Source: Kitasatospora sp. SUK 42
GTDB lineage: Bacteria; Actinomycetota; Actinomycetes; Streptomycetales; Streptomycetaceae
NCBI RefSeq assembly: GCF_015776785.2
Contig: NZ_LFMD02000007.1
Span: 1,150,875-1,187,794 of the forward strand
Direction: 5' to 3'
DNA length: 36,920 bases
Position numbers and translations under genes: made by a program. The notes under the pieces were generated by a model. It was not told the origin of the DNA, searched no databases, and saw nothing but the letters and a program-made list of their open reading frames with translations. Positions 7,621-15,248 of this stretch are shown here, in pieces; positions within the stretch are counted from its first letter, which is position 1, and every line of letters starts with the position of its first letter.

Positions 7621-9337
7621 GGTAGAACAGGTGGTTGAGCGGCAGTTCGCGGGCGGGCTCGATGGTGGCCGGCTCGCCGTCCAGGGTGACCTTGTACGTC
7701 TCCGGGTCGACGGCGATCTTCGGCAGCGCGTCGTTGCGCACCATGTGCTGCTTGCCGACGGACCGGCAGTGCCGCACCGGCAGCACCCGGCTCTCCAGGC
7801 CGAGTTGGGCCGGGACGCCGAGGTCGATGGCCGCCTGCGACATGAAGGACACCCGGGTGGCCTGCCTGGTCCGCCCGTACGCCCCGTACATCGGGCGGTA
7901 GTAGACCGGCTGCGGGGTGGGCAGCGAGGCGTTCGGGTCGCCCATCAGGGCCCAGTTGATGACGCCGCCCTTGATGACCATCTTGGGCTTGGCGCCGAAG
8001 GAGTTGATCGGCCAGAGCACGATGTCGGCCAGCTTGCCGGGCTCCAGGGAGCCGATGTGCTCGGCGGTGCCGGAGGCGATGGCCGGGTTGATGGTGAGCT
8101 TGGCGAGGTAGCGCAGCACCCGGAAGTTGTCGTTGCGCTCGGTGTCGCCCGCCAGCTTGCCGCGCTGCTCCTTGCAGTGGTGGGCGGTCTGGAAGGCGCG
8201 GGTGAAGGACTCTCCGATCCGGCCCATGGCCTGCGAGTCGGAGGAGAAGATCGAGATGACGCCCTCGTCGTGCAGCACCGTCTCGGCGGCGATGGTCTCG
8301 GCGCGGACCCGGGAGTCGGCGAAGGAGACGTCCTCGGGGATGTCGTGGCTGAGGTGGTGGCAGACCATCACCATGTCCAGCAGTTCGTCCACCGAGTTGA
8401 CCGTGTAGGGCAGGGTCGGGTTGGTGGAGGACGGCAGCACGTTGGGCTCGCCGGCGATCCGCATGATGTCGGGGGCGTGGCCGCCGCCCGCGCCCTCGGT
8501 GTGGAAGGTGTGGATGGTGCGGCCGTCGATCGCGGAGAGGGTGTCCTCGAAGAAGCCGCCCTCGTTGAGGGTGTCGGTGTGGATGGCCACCTGCACGTCG
8601 TAGTCGTCGGCGACGCTGAGCGCGGTGTCGATCGCGGCCGGGGTGCTGCCCCAGTCCTCGTGCACCTTGAGGCCGCACACGCCCGCCTCGACCTGCTCGC
8701 GCAGCGCGCCGGGCAGCGAGCCGTTGCCCTTGCCGAGCAGGCCGACGTTGACGGGGAGGTCCTCGACCGCCTGGTACATCCGGTGGATGTTCCACGGGCC
8801 GGGGGTGCAGGTGGTGCCGTTGGTGCCGTCGGACGGGCCGGTGCCGCCGCCGATCAGGGTGGTGATGCCGTTGCTCAGCGCCTCCTGCACCTGCTGCGGG
8901 GCGATGAAGTGGATGTGGGTGTCGATGCCGCCGGCGGTGGCGATCAGGTGCTCGCCGGAGATCACCTCGGTGCCGGGGCCGATCACCAGCCTGGGGTGCA
9001 CGCCGCTCTGGGTGTGCGGGTTGCCGGCCTTGCCGACGGCGACGATGAAGCCGTCCTTGACGCCGATGTCGCCCTTGACGACGCCGAGCACCGGGTCCAT
9101 GACGACGACGTTGGTGATGACGAGGTCGAGCGCGCCCTGCACGGAGGTGGCGGCCGGGTCCTGGGCCATGCCGTCGCGGATGGCCTTGCCTCCGCCGTAC
9201 ACGGCCTCGTCGCCGTAGTGGCCCTGGTTGTGGTCCTTCTCGACCTCGACCACGAGATTGGTGTCGGCGAGGTGGAAGCGGTCGCCGACGGTGGGGCCGA
9301 AGAGGTCGGTGTACTGCTTGCGGGAGAGAGTGGCCAT
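7613..9337 (-). CDS. ureC: Urease alpha subunit UreC
   Basis: The 574-residue catalytic subunit hydrolyses urea to ammonia and carbamate in the cytoplasm. Active-site elements are all present: the metal-binding HIH in GIDTHIHFIAPQQVQ, the lysine to be carbamylated in GLKVHEDWG, the flap histidines in MVCHHLSHD, and the aspartate ligand in ISIFSSDSQAMGRIGE. Length matches the family. The ATG at 9337 shares one base with the ureB stop (TGATG), with GGAAGG about 9 nt upstream. Nickel loading depends on the downstream ureF-ureG-ureD. Confidence 0.98.
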   Translation of the reverse strand: MATLSRKQYTDLFGPTVGDRFHLADTNLVVEVEKDHNQGHYGDEAVYGGGKAIRDGMAQDPAATSVQGALDLVITNVVVMDPVLGVVKGDIGVKDGFIVAVGKAGNPHTQSGVHPRLVIGPGTEVISGEHLIATAGGIDTHIHFIAPQQVQEALSNGITTLIGGGTGPSDGTNGTTCTPGPWNIHRMYQAVEDLPVNVGLLGKGNGSLPGALREQVEAGVCGLKVHEDWGSTPAAIDTALSVADDYDVQVAIHTDTLNEGGFFEDTLSAIDGRTIHTFHTEGAGGGHAPDIMRIAGEPNVLPSSTNPTLPYTVNSVDELLDMVMVCHHLSHDIPEDVSFADSRVRAETIAAETVLHDEGVISIFSSDSQAMGRIGESFTRAFQTAHHCKEQRGKLAGDTERNDNFRVLRYLAKLTINPAIASGTAEHIGSLEPGKLADIVLWPINSFGAKPKMVIKGGVINWALMGDPNASLPTPQPVYYRPMYGAYGRTRQATRVSFMSQAAIDLGVPAQLGLESRVLPVRHCRSVGKQHMVRNDALPKIAVDPETYKVTLDGEPATIEPARELPLNHLFYLA

Positions 9338-9777
9338 CAGCGGTCGCCTTCCTGGCGGGTCTCCGTGTGGAAGTCGCTGCCGTGCAGGTCTTCCTTGTGG
9401 TCGAGGTTGGTGCCCTTGAAGCCGAGGGCGATCGCCCGGTCGAGGGCCCGGGCGCGGGTGTCGCGGGCGGTGGTGCCGCCGTCGACGAGGTTGGCGAAGC
9501 CCACCAAGCGGCGGTGGCCGCCGAATTCGGCGAGCGTGACGTCCTTGGTGTCGCCGGGCTCGAAGCGGACGGCGGTGCCGGACGGGATGTCGAGGTGCTT
9601 GCCGAAGGCGGCGTTGCGGTCGAAGTCGAGGGCGCGATTGGCCTCGAAGAAGTGGTAGTGGGAACCGACCTGGATCGCCCGGTCCCCCGTGTTGCTGACC
9701 GTGATGGTGGCCTTGGCGCGGCCGGCGTTGATCTCCACCGGGTCGTCGCCGTACAGGTATGCGGCGCCACCAGACAT
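9337..9777 (-). CDS. ureB: Urease beta subunit UreB
   Basis: A 146-residue structural subunit of the trimer-forming urease. The core GDRAIQVGSHYHFFEANRAL and the following FEPGDTKDVTLAEFGG are characteristic. The C-terminal extension after about residue 105 is moderately longer than the shortest UreB proteins, common in actinomycetes. ATG 9777 has GGAAGG 6 nt upstream. It begins 23 nt after the CbiX-like gene and its stop overlaps ureC. Confidence 0.97.
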   Translation of the reverse strand: MSGGAAYLYGDDPVEINAGRAKATITVSNTGDRAIQVGSHYHFFEANRALDFDRNAAFGKHLDIPSGTAVRFEPGDTKDVTLAEFGGHRRLVGFANLVDGGTTARDTRARALDRAIALGFKGTNLDHKEDLHGSDFHTETRQEGDR

Positions 9778-9800
9778 GGCTGGCCTTCCTCTCTGCCGGT

Positions 9801-10655
9801 TCAGTGGGGGGTGTGTACGTGGGGGGTGTGCGCGTGGGGCTTGTGCGCGTGGGAGTGCGTGTGGCCGTGGTGGCCGTGGCCGTGCTCTTCGCCCGGCCCG
9901 TGGTGGTGGTTCTCGCCCGGCCCGTGGCTGTGCGCGTAGCCGTGCCCGTGCTCGGCGTCGAGGCCGGCCAGGATGCCGTCCTCGCCGTGCCCGAGCAGGT
10001 GCAGCGCCGCCGCCGTACGGGCCGCGACCACCCCGGCGATCGCGGACGGCCGCAGCAGCGGCCCGCCGTCCCGGACGCCGGGCAGGGCGGTGCGCAGCGC
10101 CGGGCCGAAGGAGGCCGGTACGGCCGTCACCTCCGCCGCGCCGAGCAGGCGGCAGCGTTCGGCGCCCTCGGCCGGGTCCGGGTCGCCGCCCGCGAGGGCC
10201 ACCTCGACCCAGCGGTGCCGGCCGTACTGGCGGACCAGCCGGGCGATCCGGAAGAGTTCGGCGTCCTCGAAGGGGCCGGCCGCCGGGGCGGTGACCAGCA
10301 CCGCGCCCTGCTCGCTGCTCGCCGCCGCGGCCCTCAGCCAGCCGATCAGGTGCTCGGCGGCGCCGAAGGGCGCGGTGAGCGCGAGCCGGCCCCGGCCTTC
10401 GTCGGCGGCGAGCCAGCGCAGGGCGCGGGCGGTGTCGGCGATCAGCCTGGGGTCGCGGCCGAGGGTCATCGGTACGACGCACACCGGTCCGTCGCCCGCG
10501 GCCAGCGCGGACCGTACGGCTTCGGCGAGCGGTCGGCCCGCGGCGGCCGCGGCGTGCACGGTGGGCTCGCGGTCCACCAGGGCGGCCAGGTCGCGGCCGC
10601 CGTCGCTCTCGTGCCCGCCGGCCAGGACGACCGTCGCGGGCGTGGCGGGTGCCAT
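9801..10655 (-). CDS. CbiX/SirB-like metal chelatase-fold protein with His-rich C-terminal tail
   Basis: A 284-residue protein embedded in the urease operon, 3 nt after ureA and 23 nt before ureB. Residues 8-225 read as two repeats of the sirohydrochlorin chelatase fold: VVLAGGHESDGG near the start, then CVVPMTLGRDPRLIADTARA, and in the second half VEVALAGGDPDPAEGAERC with AEVTAVPASFGPALR. His15 remains at the first catalytic position, but the second conserved His of active chelatases is not seen. Residues 236-284 are extreme: 20 of 49 are His, mostly as GH, HSH, HTH and TPH units, separated by Gly/Pro. His-rich tails bind Ni2+ in UreE, HypB and SlyD. The cluster has no ureE. A role in nickel storage or delivery to urease is inference; a cobalt or nickel chelatase for tetrapyrroles is the alternative. 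Confidence 0.78.
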   Translation of the reverse strand: MAPATPATVVLAGGHESDGGRDLAALVDREPTVHAAAAAGRPLAEAVRSALAAGDGPVCVVPMTLGRDPRLIADTARALRWLAADEGRGRLALTAPFGAAEHLIGWLRAAAASSEQGAVLVTAPAAGPFEDAELFRIARLVRQYGRHRWVEVALAGGDPDPAEGAERCRLLGAAEVTAVPASFGPALRTALPGVRDGGPLLRPSAIAGVVAARTAAALHLLGHGEDGILAGLDAEHGHGYAHSHGPGENHHHGPGEEHGHGHHGHTHSHAHKPHAHTPHVHTPH

Positions 10656-10658
10656 CGT

Positions 10659-10973
10659 TCAGGCACCCACCGGGTCGTGGCAGGAGACCAGCTTGGTGCC
10701 GTCCACGAAGGCGGCCTCGACCTGGAGCAGCGGCAGCATCTCGCGCACGCCGGGCATGACGTCCGCGCCGCTGACGACCTGCTTGCCGATCTCCATGCAC
10801 TCGGCGACGGTGCGGCCGTCCCGGGCGCCCTCCATGATGGCCTCGCTGATCAGCGCGCAGGCCTCGCTGTAGTTGAGCTTGACGCCGCGGTCGCGGCGTT
10901 TGCGGGCCAGATCGGCCACGACGTAGATGTAGAGCTTGTCCATCTCACGTGGGGAGAGATTCACGGGAATCAC
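10659..10973 (-). CDS. ureA: Urease gamma subunit UreA
   Basis: A 104-residue structural subunit. Family features run throughout: NLSPREMDKLYIYVVADLA at the N-terminus, LNYSEACALISEAIMEGARD, VPG-type loop DVMPGVREMLPLLQVEAAF and the terminal HDPVGA. GTG 10973 is preceded by AAAGGA about 5 nt upstream; a second in-frame GTG at 10964 is further from that site. The gene follows the urea channel gene after 82 nt, and the CbiX-like gene begins 3 nt after its stop. Confidence 0.97.
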   Translation of the reverse strand: MIPVNLSPREMDKLYIYVVADLARKRRDRGVKLNYSEACALISEAIMEGARDGRTVAECMEIGKQVVSGADVMPGVREMLPLLQVEAAFVDGTKLVSCHDPVGA

Positions 10974-11055
10974 TCTTCCTTTCCGAGAATCCGATGAAAT
11001 GCAAGGGAGTTGGACGGAAAACGCCTGCCGGGGCCGGCCGCGGAACCGGCCGGAA

Positions 11056-12048
11056 TCAGATCCTGCGCAGTCGGGGAACCGCCGGTACCGCCGCCAGGAA
11101 CAGCATGGTCGTCAGGACGAACGGCCAGGTGAAGGCATGGCCGCCGAACGGCGCGGCCAGCGCGCCGAGCGCCGGGGTCAGCACGGTGGCGGCGGCCGCG
11201 CCGAGCACGGCGTAGGCCGCACTCCAGCCGCCGGGGGCGACGAACACCCCGCACAGCGCGAGCGCCACCAGCACCCCGCTGTACCCGAGCAGTCCCTGCC
11301 CGACGGCCTCGGCGGGCGCGCCGAAGGCCCAAGCGGTGAGCAGCGCGGTCGCACTGCCGACGCAGGCCATCAGCCCGGCCGGTCGGCTGGCGACGAACAG
11401 CCCGGCCAGGAACAGCAGGCCGACGTACCACTGCGGCATGAAGAAGATCTGGCCGATGTTGGCGAGGAACCCGTGCCAGAGCTGTTCCCAGCTCAGCCCG
11501 GTCGCCCCGGTGGCCGGCACGGGCAGCGCGGCCGGGCCGGCGTCCTGGTGCCACAGGTGCCGCAGGCCGGGCGCCGCGGCCGTGATGGCGGTGGCGACCA
11601 GGCAGAACGGCGCGGTCAGCGCGGGGAGCCCCCGGCCCTCCAGCAGCGTCCCGAGGCCCGCCGTGACCACCACGGCGACGGCGGCGCCGAGCACGGCGAC
11701 CACGACGGTGGCCGGGTGTCCGGGCCCGAGGAAGACCGCGCAGCCGAGCGCCACCAGGCACCCGTTGTACCCGGTCAGCCCGGCCTCGATGGTGTCCCGC
11801 CGGAGCCCGAGGCCGTACGCGACGGCGGTGGAGACGGCGCTGCCGAGCAGGCCGTAGAGGCCGTACTGCCAGCCGGCGGCGAACAGTGCGGCGACGAAGA
11901 AGAGTCCGCACACGGCGGACGGCATGAAATCGACCTGGGCGACGCCGCGCAGGACTTCCACGACTAACTTGACGGATATCGGACGGGTAGCCCCGGAAGG
12001 CCCTTCGGGGGCTTCAGCCGAAGCCCCTTCCCCCTTTTGTCGAGCCAT
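11056..12048 (-). CDS. Urea transporter, UT family channel
   Basis: A 330-residue multi-pass membrane protein that should let urea enter down its gradient. The two homologous halves of the UT fold are visible as paired motifs: GYNGCLVALGCAVFLGPGH in the first and LGYSGVLVALALCGVFVAPG in the second, each between hydrophobic helices. It lies directly upstream of ureA on the same strand, so import and hydrolysis are probably co-expressed. ATG 12048 is preferred over an in-frame TTG 12 nt upstream; neither has a strong ribosome-binding site. The first 25 residues are hydrophilic and low in conservation. Confidence 0.92.
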   Translation of the reverse strand: MARQKGEGASAEAPEGPSGATRPISVKLVVEVLRGVAQVDFMPSAVCGLFFVAALFAAGWQYGLYGLLGSAVSTAVAYGLGLRRDTIEAGLTGYNGCLVALGCAVFLGPGHPATVVVAVLGAAVAVVVTAGLGTLLEGRGLPALTAPFCLVATAITAAAPGLRHLWHQDAGPAALPVPATGATGLSWEQLWHGFLANIGQIFFMPQWYVGLLFLAGLFVASRPAGLMACVGSATALLTAWAFGAPAEAVGQGLLGYSGVLVALALCGVFVAPGGWSAAYAVLGAAAATVLTPALGALAAPFGGHAFTWPFVLTTMLFLAAVPAVPRLRRI

Positions 12049-12465
12049 ACTGCGCACCAATTTCCCGGTACGGCCGAGAGTGCTCGGGAGATTACTCGGG
12101 AGCCCGTTCGGCGATTCGTGGGGAACCGTACTCCTGCGGATTGCCGCACGGGATGGGGGCGTTGTGTTACGTCAAATGCACCGAGGGTGACCATCACGCC
12201 CCTGAGCTGCAACATTCTGTTGAACAGCGGCCCGGACAAGTGGTTGAGGAGGGCAATTCTTTGCGAAGTTTTACTCGCTACTGACAGGAGCCGGAATATG
12301 GCCATGCCAAGAAATCCGGCACAAAGTCGCGCCGTCCCGGCAATACGGACACCGACATCTGTGGAAACGCTGTGAAGCAAGGGTGTGGTGTGGTGGAAAT
12401 GTGCTGGCACCGGAAAACGGGCGTGCGCGGCCCGGAAACGGTGCCCGACGTGCTACGGGCCCCGT
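12049..12465. other. Upstream region of the urea cluster; no gene recognised
   Basis: This 417-nt region separates the urea channel from the alpha/beta hydrolase gene. It is noticeably less GC-rich than its surroundings, as expected for promoters. It contains GTTAC (12168-12172), a GlnR-like half-site, but no full GlnR box. An imperfect dyad, TGCAAC-N5-GTTGAA, lies at about 12209-12225. The promoter of the urea cluster should be in this region on the minus strand. Open frames here lack codon bias. Confidence 0.45.
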
Positions 12466-13212
12466 TCAGGAACCGGCCCCCGACCGCAGGTGCCGGCAGA
12501 GGAAGCGCTCCGAGGACGCCAGCTCGGAGTCCGGCACCGCCGTGTGCCCGCCGGAGTTGGCGTGCAGCGTCTTCTCCCTGGATCCGAGCTCACCGAACAG
12601 CGCCAACGCCGCCTCGCGCGGCACCAGTTCGTCGTCCCACTGGAGGAGGAACCGCAGCGGCACGCCGACCCGCCCGGCCTCCTCCGTCGGCGCGGTCCGC
12701 CCGGTCAGCCCGAACACCGCCGCCGCGATCCGCCGTTCGGCCGCCACCAGCGGGATCCCGACCACGCTCCCCAGCGACAGCCCCCAGTACCCGACCGGCC
12801 CGAAGCCCTCCCCCGCCGCCTCCAGCGCGTCCAGCACCGCCCGCCACTCGGGCACGGCCCGCTCCGCGAGCGCCGCCGTGTGCCGCGTCACCCATGCGCT
12901 GATCGGCCGCCCCGCTGCCAGCAACTCCCCGATCTCGGTGGCGAACCGCTCGTCCTGGGCGCTGCGCTTCCGCTCCCCGTGCCCGGGGGCGTCGAGCGCC
13001 ACCGCCGCGCAGCCGTACCGCGTCACGCACCTGCGCGCGCGTTCCACCACCCCCCGCGCCGTCTTGTGCTGCCCGCCACCGTGTGCCAGCAGCACCAGGG
13101 GCAGCCCGCCGGGCTCCGATCCCTCCGGCAGCCAGAGCACGCCGGGAACTCCGTCGACGGTGAACCGCCGCTGCGCGACGCCGTCCGGCCCGCTCTCCGA
13201 GGTGAAGTGCAC
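12466..13212 (-). CDS. Alpha/beta hydrolase, dienelactone hydrolase-like
   Basis: A 248-residue serine hydrolase of unknown substrate. The oxyanion-hole region LVLLAHGGGQHK, the nucleophile elbow GLSLGS, an acid in FLLQWDDELVPRE and the late His in NSGGHTAVPDSE fit the fold. Such proteins hydrolyse esters or lactones. GTG 13212 was chosen because the preceding 32 codons of open frame look unlike coding sequence; the ribosome-binding site is poor (a G-run). It is divergent from the LLM oxidoreductase, with 181 nt between starts. Confidence 0.82.
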   Translation of the reverse strand: MHFTSESGPDGVAQRRFTVDGVPGVLWLPEGSEPGGLPLVLLAHGGGQHKTARGVVERARRCVTRYGCAAVALDAPGHGERKRSAQDERFATEIGELLAAGRPISAWVTRHTAALAERAVPEWRAVLDALEAAGEGFGPVGYWGLSLGSVVGIPLVAAERRIAAAVFGLTGRTAPTEEAGRVGVPLRFLLQWDDELVPREAALALFGELGSREKTLHANSGGHTAVPDSELASSERFLCRHLRSGAGS

Positions 13213-13393
13213 GCCCCCATCATCACCCCCAACACCTGTTCGAGCACCGGATTTCCGCAACCCCGGCCGGCATCCACCACACCGGCGGCACATGGGGATT
13301 CTGGCCAAGATCGCGATCGGGTGGTGAACTGATCAACAGCGCCGCACCCTTGGACACCGACGCGGCCACCCCGTCCGCCCGTGAGGAGAGTTC

Positions 13394-14284
13394 ATGACCC
13401 GCCCGTTCCGGTTCGGCGTCAACCTGATGACCCCGGCCGAGCGCAGCCGGTGGCGCGAGAAGTGCCGTACGGCGGAGGCCCTCGGCTACGACGTGATCAA
13501 GGTTCCCGACCACCTGGGCATGCCCGCGCCCTTCCCCGCCCTGATCGCCGCGGCCGAGGCCACCGAACGGCCCCGGCTCGGCACCTTCGTCCTCAACTCC
13601 GCCTTCTGGAACCCGACCCTGCTCGCCCGCGAGGTCGCCACCACCGACCAACTCACCGGCGGCCGGCTGGAGCTGGGGCTCGGCACCGGCTACGTGCGGG
13701 CGGAGCACGACGCGGCCGGCCTGCCCTTCGGCAAGCCCGGCGAGCGCGTGTCCCATCTCCAGCGCACCGTCGAGGAGTTGGACCGGTGGTACGCCTCGGA
13801 CGACTTCGTCCCGCAACCGCTCCAGCGCCCCCGGCCGCCGCTGCTGATCGGCGGCAACGGCGACCGCATCCTGCGGCTGACCGCCCGGCACGCCGACATC
13901 GCCGCCTTCAGCGGAGCCCGTACCGACCCGGACGACCCGAGCGGCCCGCCCATCATGCTCACCGCCGACCAGCTGGACGAACGCGTCGCCGCCTACCGGC
14001 GGTTCGCCGCCGACCGCGCCGAACCGGCCGAGCTGAACCTCCTGGTCCACAGCGTCGAGGTCGCGGACGACCGCCGCGCCGCCCTGCGGCCGTACCTGCC
14101 CCGGCTGGCGCACCTGGGCGAGGACGAGGCCCTCGACCTGCCGGTCCTGCTCCTCGGCACGGTCCGCCAGATGGCCGACCAGCTGCGCGCACAGCGCGAG
14201 CGCTACGGCTTCTCGTACATCACCGTCCTGGAACCCGCGATGGAGGCCTTCGCCCCGGTCATCGAGGAACTGCGCGGCGAATGA
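13394..14284 (+). CDS. LLM-class flavin oxidoreductase, probably F420-dependent
   Basis: A 296-residue luciferase-like monooxygenase-fold protein. FRFGVNLMTPAERSRWREKC, GYDVIKVPDHLG, LTGGRLELGLGTGYVRAEHD and PLLIGGNGDRILRLTARHAD are the successive strands and loops of the TIM barrel and cofactor pocket. In actinomycetes this branch mostly uses coenzyme F420, but the cofactor is inferred. The reaction and substrate are unknown. GAGGAG sits 6 nt before the ATG. It is convergent with the downstream hydrolase, with a strong hairpin between them. Confidence 0.9.
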   Translation: MTRPFRFGVNLMTPAERSRWREKCRTAEALGYDVIKVPDHLGMPAPFPALIAAAEATERPRLGTFVLNSAFWNPTLLAREVATTDQLTGGRLELGLGTGYVRAEHDAAGLPFGKPGERVSHLQRTVEELDRWYASDDFVPQPLQRPRPPLLIGGNGDRILRLTARHADIAAFSGARTDPDDPSGPPIMLTADQLDERVAAYRRFAADRAEPAELNLLVHSVEVADDRRAALRPYLPRLAHLGEDEALDLPVLLLGTVRQMADQLRAQRERYGFSYITVLEPAMEAFAPVIEELRGE

Positions 14285-14292
14285 ACGCCCCC

Positions 14293-14337
14293 GGCGTGGA
14301 GTGGGAAGTCGGACCGGCCGACCTCCCACTCCACGCC
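14293..14337. terminator. Bidirectional hairpin terminator between convergent genes
   Basis: Arms 14293-14312 and 14318-14337 pair over 20 positions with one mismatch around a 5-nt loop. The arm includes GGAGTGGGAAGTCGG, the core shared with two other hairpins in this window. It is 8 nt after one stop codon and 6 nt before the opposing one. Confidence 0.88.
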
Positions 14338-14343
14338 ACCGCA

Positions 14344-15099
14344 CTACGGCTGCCGCTCCCGCAGGAACGAGAGCAGCAGCTCCGTGATCTCCGCCGGGCG
14401 CTCCAGGTTCGGCAGGTGCCCGGCCCAGGGCAGCTCGACGTGGCGGGCGTTCGGCACGCGGGAGGGCAGCACGGCCGCGATCTCGCGGAAGTCCGGCACG
14501 TCGTACGCGGCGCCGACGACCAGCGCGGGGGCCGTGATCCGGCCGAGGTCGACCTCCTCCCGGTCCGACCCGAACTTCGCCTCCGCCTGCACCTCGAAGG
14601 CGTGCCGCTGCCACAGCCGGACGGACTCGCGGGCCGCCTCCCCCGCCTCCGGGCCCAGCCAGGTCTCGACGTTCAACTCGACGGCCCCCGCGATGTCCCC
14701 GGCCTCCAGCAGCGCGTCCTCGCGCGCACCGAAGTCCCGCTTCAGCGACTCGCTCGGCCGGTGTCCGGGCATCCCCGGGCACAGCAGGGCCAGCGCGGTG
14801 ACCACCTCCGGGTGCAACGCCGCCGCCGTCAGGGCGATCCGCCCACCGTACGAGGCACCGACGAACACCGCGGACTCGATCCCCAGGTGGTCGAGCAGCG
14901 CCAGCACGTCCCCGGTGTCGCTGTACGGACCGTCCGCGAGCGGCGAGTCGCCGAAGCCGCGGAAGTCGCACCGGACCACCCGGTACCCCGCGTCGACCAG
15001 CGGCTGCCACTGCGCGTCCCACATCCGCCGGTCGCACACCGAGGAGTGCAGCAGCACCACGGCGGGCCCGCTGCCTGATACGTCGTGAGAAATCACCAT
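14344..15099 (-). CDS. Alpha/beta hydrolase
   Basis: A 251-residue cytoplasmic hydrolase. The oxyanion HSS in VVLLHSSVCDRRMW, the nucleophile elbow GASYGG with Ser in the centre, and the terminal His in PWAGHLPNLERP make up the usual active site; an Asp in VVGAAYDVPD is the likely acid. It resembles 3-oxoadipate enol-lactonase-like proteins, but the substrate is not predictable. The ATG at 15099 has no Shine-Dalgarno; a -10 hexamer lies exactly 6 nt upstream, so the mRNA is probably leaderless. Confidence 0.88.
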   Translation of the reverse strand: MVISHDVSGSGPAVVLLHSSVCDRRMWDAQWQPLVDAGYRVVRCDFRGFGDSPLADGPYSDTGDVLALLDHLGIESAVFVGASYGGRIALTAAALHPEVVTALALLCPGMPGHRPSESLKRDFGAREDALLEAGDIAGAVELNVETWLGPEAGEAARESVRLWQRHAFEVQAEAKFGSDREEVDLGRITAPALVVGAAYDVPDFREIAAVLPSRVPNARHVELPWAGHLPNLERPAEITELLLSFLRERQP

Positions 15100-15105
15100 G
15101 CGCGG

Positions 15106-15135
15106 ATGCTAGTGACGCCCCTGCCGGTCCCCCAA
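15106..15135 (-). promoter_or_regulatory. Likely leaderless promoter of the hydrolase gene
   Basis: On the minus strand TTGGGG (15130-15135) and TAGCAT (15106-15111) are 18 nt apart, and 6 nt separate the -10 from the ATG at 15099. The spacing puts the transcription start at or next to the start codon. Confidence 0.55.
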
Positions 15136-15197
15136 CCGGTTTGTCCCGGAGCAGAACCCCTCGCCGCACCCCGTACCGGCCCCGTACGCCCCGCCCG

Positions 15198-15220
15198 CCC
15201 CCTGCCCTCGCGCCAGGGGG
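15198..15220 (-). terminator. Hairpin after the glycosyltransferase gene
   Basis: CCCCCTG (15198-15204) pairs with CAGGGGG (15214-15220) around a 9-nt loop, about 30 nt after the glycosyltransferase stop on the minus strand. There is no U-tract. Confidence 0.5.
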
Positions 15221-15248
15221 GCAACTTTCCACTCCACCACGCCAGCCC

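Noticed and set aside
12140..12230. Possible GlnR or nickel-regulator operator before the urea cluster
   Set aside because: Only a GTTAC half-site and an imperfect TGCAAC/GTTGAA dyad are present; neither matches the known consensus well enough to call.
11964..12410. A 148-codon minus-strand open frame overlapping the start of the urea channel gene
   Set aside because: It lacks codon bias and overlaps the conserved channel in another frame; likely chance.
15222..15237. Fourth copy of the GGAGTGGGAAGTCGG hairpin family
   Set aside because: Only a degenerate half (CAACTTTCCACTCC) is present, with no opposing arm.
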